A DNA stretch of 64,000 bases from Sipunculus nudus. Lineage: Eukaryota; Annelida; Sipuncula; Golfingiida; Sipunculidae. The stretch's first letter is position 1. Every line of letters begins with the position of its first letter. The position numbers and the translations under genes were made by a program. Under the pieces are notes generated by a model, which made no database searches, was not told the origin of the DNA, and worked only from the letters and a program-made list of their open reading frames with translations. The stretch is from NCBI GenBank assembly GCA_026874595.1, contig CM049317.1:66258618-66322617 (forward strand), read 5' to 3'. This document shows, piece by piece, positions 58,595 to 64,000 of the stretch.

Positions 58595-58807
58595 GCTTCT
58601 GACCAAATGAGACAACTCCATCAAAATCTGATGATGACAAAAATGGGCACCAAGTTGCGCCACATTCTTGGCTGTTCAGTTGAAGAGACCATCACAAAAC
58701 TGTTCCCACATGCAGTCCTTCACCCGTTTGGTTCCTCTGTCAATGGTTGTGGAAAATATGACTGTGGCCTTGACATTCTCATACTGATGGATCCTCCTTA
58801 AATGACG
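58595..58807 (+). pseudogene. Exon similar to mitochondrial poly(A) polymerase (MTPAP-like)
   Basis: After TATATTTCAAAG, the frame reads MTKMGTKLRHILGCSVEETI, then FPHAVLHPFGSSVNGCGKYD and CGLDILI. This is the nucleotidyltransferase start of MTPAP-type non-canonical poly(A) polymerases: the GS motif (FGSSVN) and the first catalytic Asp pair region (GxDxDI/L), here CGLDI so the first Asp of the usual DLD is Gly-changed. A donor G/GTAAGG is at 58807. A TAA at 58799-58801 comes before it; another frame spells SLNDG there, as if a small indel shifted it. No other exon of this gene is in the window. Confidence 0.5.
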
Positions 58808-58980
58808 GTAAGGCTTTTGTGTTTAATAAAATCCATGATGTTGAGCTATCAAAGACATTGATTCATCAAGATGCTATTGATTACATTTAATGAATTATGA
58901 GCAAGCCTGCATCCATTTGAGCTGATATCATAACTGCCAATTAAATCCAATAAACCTAATGTAAACAAAACACTCCTCCC

Positions 58981-59140
58981 AAGCTTTTTAGCTCAGCCGA
59001 CAGAAAGTCGACTGAGCTATGTATAGCGATCACTCTTCGTTCGTTGTCTGTCTGGCCATCCGGCCGTCCATTGGATGCTTCTGGGATATCAAAGACCGCG
59101 GACGTGTTTTAAATAGCCCTTGATTCTTGCAACAAATTTG
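58981..59140 (+). repeat. 5' end fragment of HINE-like family
   Basis: After TTTTT comes TAGCTCAGCCGAC, a 5-base loop and GTCGACTGAGCTA (58989-59019), a 13-bp stem with one mismatch, then TATAGCGATCACTCTTCGTT as at 2396-2425. The body after 59140 does not continue the family clearly. Confidence 0.55.
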
Positions 59141-59840
59141 AGAGTTATTAATCAAAAAGTCACTAGACTAGACCTATAAGTGTGAAAATTCACTGAGTGA
59201 CCTAAGTTACATAGATTGACCAGTTTTTCAGGCATTGGTGACTTAGTATTACGGTTCCTGTGCACTCTTTTAAAATTGTTCACTTCAAGTTCACCCTTTC
59301 ACTTCAAGTTTCATCCTTTACTTCTCTTTTGTTATTATTGACACATAAAGGATATAAGGTAAGGTCTTTCATTACATTAATAGTGTTGTGTGGTACTGAT
59401 AGTTTGACTAAATGGAAATGGTTCTAACAAGACAAAATATTGTTCTAAACAAAAGTCAAGATTGAGATAGACTTAAGCAAACCAAACTAGGCAATAAAAA
59501 ACTCCAAAGCAAAATAAAGATAGAAAAAGCTCTAGTTCACTTGTTAAATTCCTGAACAGTGAACCAGCTAGTCCATGCAGGGTCTGCAAGGAATAAGTCA
59601 ATAATAACGATGGTATCAAGTTTGACCGTTGCCATGGATGGCTACATGGAACAACACACGGGTCTTGCTGTCAGCTTCCAACCTCAGTGTATAACTTTCT
59701 TGTTTAGTGCCCCAGTACAGATATAAAATACTACTGTTCCATTTCTAAAAGTTCGTCCAGTATAAGTGACCCAGATGAGAGATTTGCATGTCACGATGCT
59801 CAACTTGAAGCATAAACAATTATAGTACACTCCTTGGAAA
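59140..59840. other. No gene recognised
   Basis: AT-rich, no coding similarity seen. Confidence 0.4.
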
Positions 59841-59849
59841 AGCAGAATG

Positions 59850-61190
59850 AAAAAAATCCTAGATAAACAGGTTCATATAAAACAGGATGAAAAAATCAAG
59901 GAGAAAATAAAGACACATGTGACAGAAGGATTGAACAGTCAAAAAGAAAAGGAAAAGAGACAGAAAAACCTAGTTATATTCAATGTTAAAAAAAGTGAGG
60001 ACAATGGCACTGATAGTGAGCAATAGCATGATAGAAAGGAAATATTAAACATACTTTAGTTTGCGCAACCAGAGTTGGACCTAACAAAAGTGATAAAAAA
60101 GGACTGTAAGCCAAACCAAGACCAATCAAAATTGTATTTGTTGAACCAGAAATAAAAATAACATTCATAAAATAGCCTGGACTCTGAAAGATCATACAAA
60201 ACACAATAAAATAGGAATAACTGCAGACAAAACCATGACTGAAAGAAATCAGGAGAAAGTAGTAAAACAGGAATTTTATCCCAGGAGGCAAGCCGGAGAG
60301 GATGTTGTTAATCTTCATGGGTAAAATGATGACTAAAAGTCAGAAGGAAATCTTATAAAGAGAGGGTTCAAAGAAAAGTCTTAAAAATGACACACAGGGC
60401 GTCATGAAACCCAATCCAATGGTTGGGGGGTGGGGTGGGGGGGGGACGGGGGTGGGGATGGAGGGGAATTGAGAGATAGAGAGTCAAGAGGGGGATGAAG
60501 CTAAGGATTGACTTGAGTGCTCCATAAACAAAAAAGTAAATAGGATGCCTCAGGGTACACATTCAACTGATAAAAAAATTCTACAAATTGTCTTAAATGT
60601 ATGACTACTAATATTGACAGTCTTGTTAATAAAATTTATGAACTTGAAATATTAGTAAAGGAACTAAATATTGACATGATAACTGTAACAGAGGTTCTAT
60701 CAAAATGCACAGGTCGACTTGTTGAAAGTTTATAATTCCATGATATTCAAGTCATGCTGTAGCAGAGGGGAGGGGAGTGACTATGTTTATTAGGGAGAAT
60801 ATAGAGTCCACTAGATTGGACACCATAGAAAAAAATTCAGCTCAACCATATTATGCAAAATAACCTTACCAAGCAAGGAATCATTTATAATTGGAGTAAC
60901 ATATAGATCACCTAACTGCACTAGGGATGACAACAATAGACTCAATGAAATGATGAATGTGGTTTACAATAAATATAAAAGGTGGAAGGTGATCCTAACA
61001 GGATTTTAATTACCCTGAAATTGACTGGCTCAGGAAACATGCTCCGGAAAAATGAGCATCCAGCTAAAGTTTTTCTAGAAAATCTCTTTCAATGTGTCAC
61101 GGAAGCCACACATCATAGAGCTTTACACAAACCAAATATTTTAGATCAAATTATAATAAAAAAGCTCCTGCTTTCACAAAAGTCCTTCAG
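59850..61190 (+). pseudogene. LINE remnant: ORF1 part and endonuclease part
   Basis: Decayed plus-strand frames read an ORF1-like piece (EKEKRQKNLVIFNV, then SEDNGTDSE near 59920-60020) and further on an endonuclease-like start (DSLVNKIYELEILVKELNID, MITVTEVL near 60615-60690) and a later piece of the same domain (NRILITLKLTGSGN shifted from a GDFNYPEIDW-type motif, EHPAKVFLENLFQCVTEATH near 61050-61110, and NILDQIII). This is a CR1/jockey-type non-LTR element. Stops and frameshifts are frequent. RT is absent: repeat sequence takes over at about 61180. Confidence 0.65.
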
Positions 61191-61412
61191 TTCCTGCAGA
61201 CTGGTGGCACTACCAGTTTTTTTTCAATTTTTTATGCATTTTTTCCTATTTATGAACCCTTAAAAAAGTGGTCATCTGTCAAAAAGCCCAATGTAACCCA
61301 TTTCTAAGGAATCTTCACAAAATTCATGATTTTTTTTGCACTATTGCTTTTATTTTGCTCATTGTTCAGCATTCCTTGAATTCAGCTGTCAGTTATGGCC
61401 CATGGGCCACTA
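61180..61412 (+). repeat. End of a ~338-bp-family/HINE-like element
   Basis: Starts inside a unit (TTCCTGCAGACTGGTGGCAC) and ends with the palindrome TGGCCCATGGGCCA at 61396-61409. The 5' part of this element is missing or replaced by the LINE. Confidence 0.55.
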
Positions 61413-61619
61413 GTTTAAAAAGATCACAAAAATAGGCTCCCTATACCCCCAGCAATAAGGTGAGCAGTTTATCCAAGACCACTAGAATGTTAGCAACCAT
61501 ATATTGTTTGTAATCAAGCAAGCATAGTTAGTCGGCTTGGGATAGGATATTAGGCCAAACAATTCAGAAGTCTGGACATTGGTAAATTATCATTCATACT
61601 TCGCTTGTGTTTGAACAGG

Positions 61620-62190
61620 TTTAGTGGCGAGGCCAAAGCAAAGCATGCGGGCCTGGCCACACAAATTATCAGTTCATTCCCAGTTGTGTAATATGCGTAA
61701 AATCGCTGTTTTTTAGCTAATTCATTATTTTACTTTACTGTAAAGAAGAACATTACTCAGACACGATCATCTTGCTCTCACTTGTCAGAGATATGGAGTC
61801 GAAGTAGTGAAAACAGACGACGTTATGCTTTGAAGACAAGCTGGCAATCCTTGATCAGCTATGGGGTGGCTACACACCTGCCATCATCGAGACGTTAAGT
61901 AAAGAAGGTACATTGTTAAAAACAAAGTCTGGAAGTCAAATCTGCAACCTCGGCTAGGGCATTCGACAAGTTTATACCTACGTTAGATATGAAAATTACA
62001 AATTATAAGAAGGTTTGCTCTACGTTCGTTCAAAAATTTTATTCCCTTGTCTTTCACTCATTTTGTATGTACAGCTTTGGCGCCGCCTAGGAGCAGTTAA
62101 AGAAACTAAATGAGCTTCACCAATAGTGATGTCATTTGACCTTTCCCTCCAGCGAATTTGTTTTAAAAAGGGCATGCATGTATCCTAAAA
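61620..62190 (-). repeat. Dispersed inverted duplicate, copy 2
   Basis: Reverse complement of 40545-41140 with indels; see that entry. No protein recognised. Confidence 0.6.
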
Positions 62191-62329
62191 ACAGGTTAGA
62201 CTGATCTTTACCAATCTGCAATGAATGAAATGTGTTATATGTCAGTTATGTAGATCGAAAAGAAACATAGTGTTCTCTCAGTAAAGTGGAGTTAAATTTA
62301 TCATTAACTGTCGTTCAAACGTGCCGGTT

Positions 62330-63160
62330 GTCCAGCCAAATTGTTCTATAATCACAGAAATGATCCCTGGAATGATCTCTCTCAAGTTTGTTCGAATGGT
62401 TCCAGTTCAGAGATTTTTGGCCGAGTTACAGGAGGTTCAACTTTGTCATCTGTCCAAAAAAGCATATTAAGATTTAAATCTCAGAAACGGCTGGAGCTAT
62501 CATCACCAAATTTTATGCTAATGTTGGTCACATAGGTCATATCTGAAATTAAGGTATTGGGGGCGCCACCTGCATCGGCTTTTTCTGTACGGGGATCATC
62601 AATACCTGTATCACACGGAGGGCTACAAAAAACTTCTCCGAAACCATATGGCCAAAATGTTTAATATCGTACAGAAACGATCCTAGGGTAGTGCTTTCTG
62701 ACATTTGTTCAAATGGTCTCTGTGCAGTGACTTTTGGCTAAGTTATGGGAAGTTAAATTTAGTCATATGCAATAACAGCCCATTTTAATTCAGTGGCTAC
62801 AAAGATCTTCTTCTCAAAAAACCACTGGGCCAATTTCTTAAATCTCACATATTAATTATCCTACGATGTTTATAATTCAAGTTTGTTCAAGTGGTTTTAG
62901 TTCAGTGCTTTTTGGCTGAGTTACGGGAAGCTGAACTTAGGCCGTTTGCTGTATCTTTCTATATGAGTTATAAACCTGCGAAACGTTTCTTCGACTGTTG
63001 CCACTGAAGCCGGTTTGTAAAATATTTTACAAGAATAATTCCTAGAATAATCCTTATAATAATTGTCATTTATGGTTCGACATGAATGATTTTTGGCTGA
63101 ATTATGGAGATTGAATTGAGTCATTTTACCATATTTGTGGGCTGTGTGATGCTGTAACAT
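62330..63160 (+). repeat. Tandem ~205-bp repeat, about four units
   Basis: TTTTTGGCTGAGTTACGGGAAG-type phrases fall near 62415, 62730, 62915 and 63090 (the motif varies), each preceded by CAAGTTTGTTCAAATGGT-like sequence. One unit contains GGGGGCGCCACCTGC. The frames at 62341-62535 and 62921-63160 are accidental. Confidence 0.6.
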
Positions 63161-63550
63161 CTAGCCTGGCACCAGTTTATCAGCATTTATTAAATCATGC
63201 CACTAGACATTTAGATTTCAGGTTATCTTTGGTTAATAATGACAAGAAAGTTTTTTTTTAAAAGATTAAAAAAAAATTATACTTTAAGTTATTCATCATA
63301 CGAGGCAATGGGATATTCATGGATATTCAGCTCTCTGTGGCTTTATAAATACAACTGCACATGGAATATAAATTATTGGTATCCCTACTTATCTTAATCC
63401 AAGAATTTGCCATCAGTGAGATATATCTGTATTTTAATTTTGCATTCAGTATGCATCTGTAATAATTTTACATGTATTCCTGATTTCTTTTTTTTTTATA
63501 AAAAGTCAGCTGTAAAGCATTTTGTATTGGGAAATTAATTTCAAAGTTAT
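63160..63550. other. AT-rich spacer
   Basis: No feature recognised. Confidence 0.4.
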
Positions 63551-64000
63551 TTCAAGTAGGGACCACTTTTGTGTACAGATGGCAGCACTTGGTTTACCAT
63601 TGGCAGATTGCCAGTGCCTAAATGTTGGCCATTAGCCAAGATGATTTCAGCTCTATAAATAGTTTTGGCACAGTGCCTGGATTAGAAGAAGTGCAGCCAG
63701 GTATAGGCCAAGAGTTCACTCAGTGCAGTAGCTGCATCCTATCTATAGCTTCGGCAGACTGCTCACTGCATCAGTTTTGGCACCAAAGTTCAGCCTGGAT
63801 CTATTTATAGCTTTGGCAGACTGCCAACTGTGTCAGATTATGCAAGAGTTCCCTCAGTGCAGTAGCTTGAGGCAGCAATTTGTCACAGTTCACTCGTAGG
63901 CAACTGCCATACTAACCTAAGCCTCGTCAGCCCAGTGCATCAAACTCTTGGGAAGTTTGATGTAGGGGCCTTAAATTTTGACCTGTCTAAGCGTTTTTGA
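63551..64000. repeat. Short-unit repeat with TTTGGCAGACTGCC
   Basis: CTATAAATAGTTTTGGCACA, CTATAGCTTCGGCAGACTGC and TATAGCTTTGGCAGACTGCC occur near 63653, 63741 and 63805. The end resembles 32300-32360 (CCCAGTGCA...AAGTTTGATGTA), so another array of the 31850-34330 family probably begins here and runs out of the window. Confidence 0.55.

Overview
The window looks like nuclear DNA of a marine invertebrate animal. It is AT-rich, has GT-AG introns up to about 16 kb long, is crowded with decayed transposons and minisatellite-like repeats, and has no operons or prokaryotic genes. The repeat style (AGCTCAGCTGA-type element starts, AGGTCA-rich units, GGTGGCGCCACC units) resembles lophotrochozoan and basal deuterostome genomes. 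I cannot name the species.

Host genes are few. A histamine N-methyltransferase-like (HNMT) methyltransferase runs on the + strand as four phase-compatible exons (18470-18656, 34558-34876, 35566-35712, 36359-36558). Its first intron is about 15.9 kb and holds two retrotransposon halves. Exon 2 carries a frameshift. A second copy, lacking a visible exon 1, lies inverted at 47950-51286 and is clearly a pseudogene. A lone exon resembling mitochondrial poly(A) polymerase is at about 58595-58807. Three tRNA-like Pol III units stand in tandem at 37228-37885.

Mobile DNA dominates. Three related LTR retrotransposons (10432-16940 minus, 19704-23750 plus, 24989-30401 minus) have Ty3/gypsy-type domains, but integrase precedes reverse transcriptase. 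That order is known from the Gmr1 group. The first copy is inserted (4-bp target duplication ATGG) in a large palindromic foldback-like element, 7697-17689, whose arms are built of ~167-bp tandem units. The second and third appear to have been rearranged by an inversion: their outer flanks are halves of one former insertion site. Two non-LTR (LINE) remnants lie at 473-1382 (minus) and 59850-61190 (plus). A pogo/Tigger-like MITE interrupts the inverted HNMT copy.

Most of the rest is non-coding repeat families. The clearest is a Helentron/HINE-like element at 2370-4560. It has short inverted subterminal repeats, a palindrome near its 3' end and internal minisatellites, and it sits inside the T-tract of a 119-bp minisatellite unit. 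Relatives with the same 3' palindrome occur near 24916, 41995, 42552, 57602 and 61396. Other arrays are at 6440-7665, 31850-34330, 38331-39345, 51640-52830, 55191-57617 and 62330-63160.

Layout: 0-5 kb LINE remnant, minisatellite and HINE-like element; 5-7.7 kb repeats; 7.7-17.7 kb foldback element with nested Gmr1-like element; 18.5-36.6 kb HNMT copy 1; 37.2-37.9 kb tRNA-like triplet; 38-45 kb repeats; 46-51.3 kb inverted HNMT copy; 51.6-64 kb repeats, MTPAP-like exon and LINE. All calls rest on reading the sequence; no database search was run.
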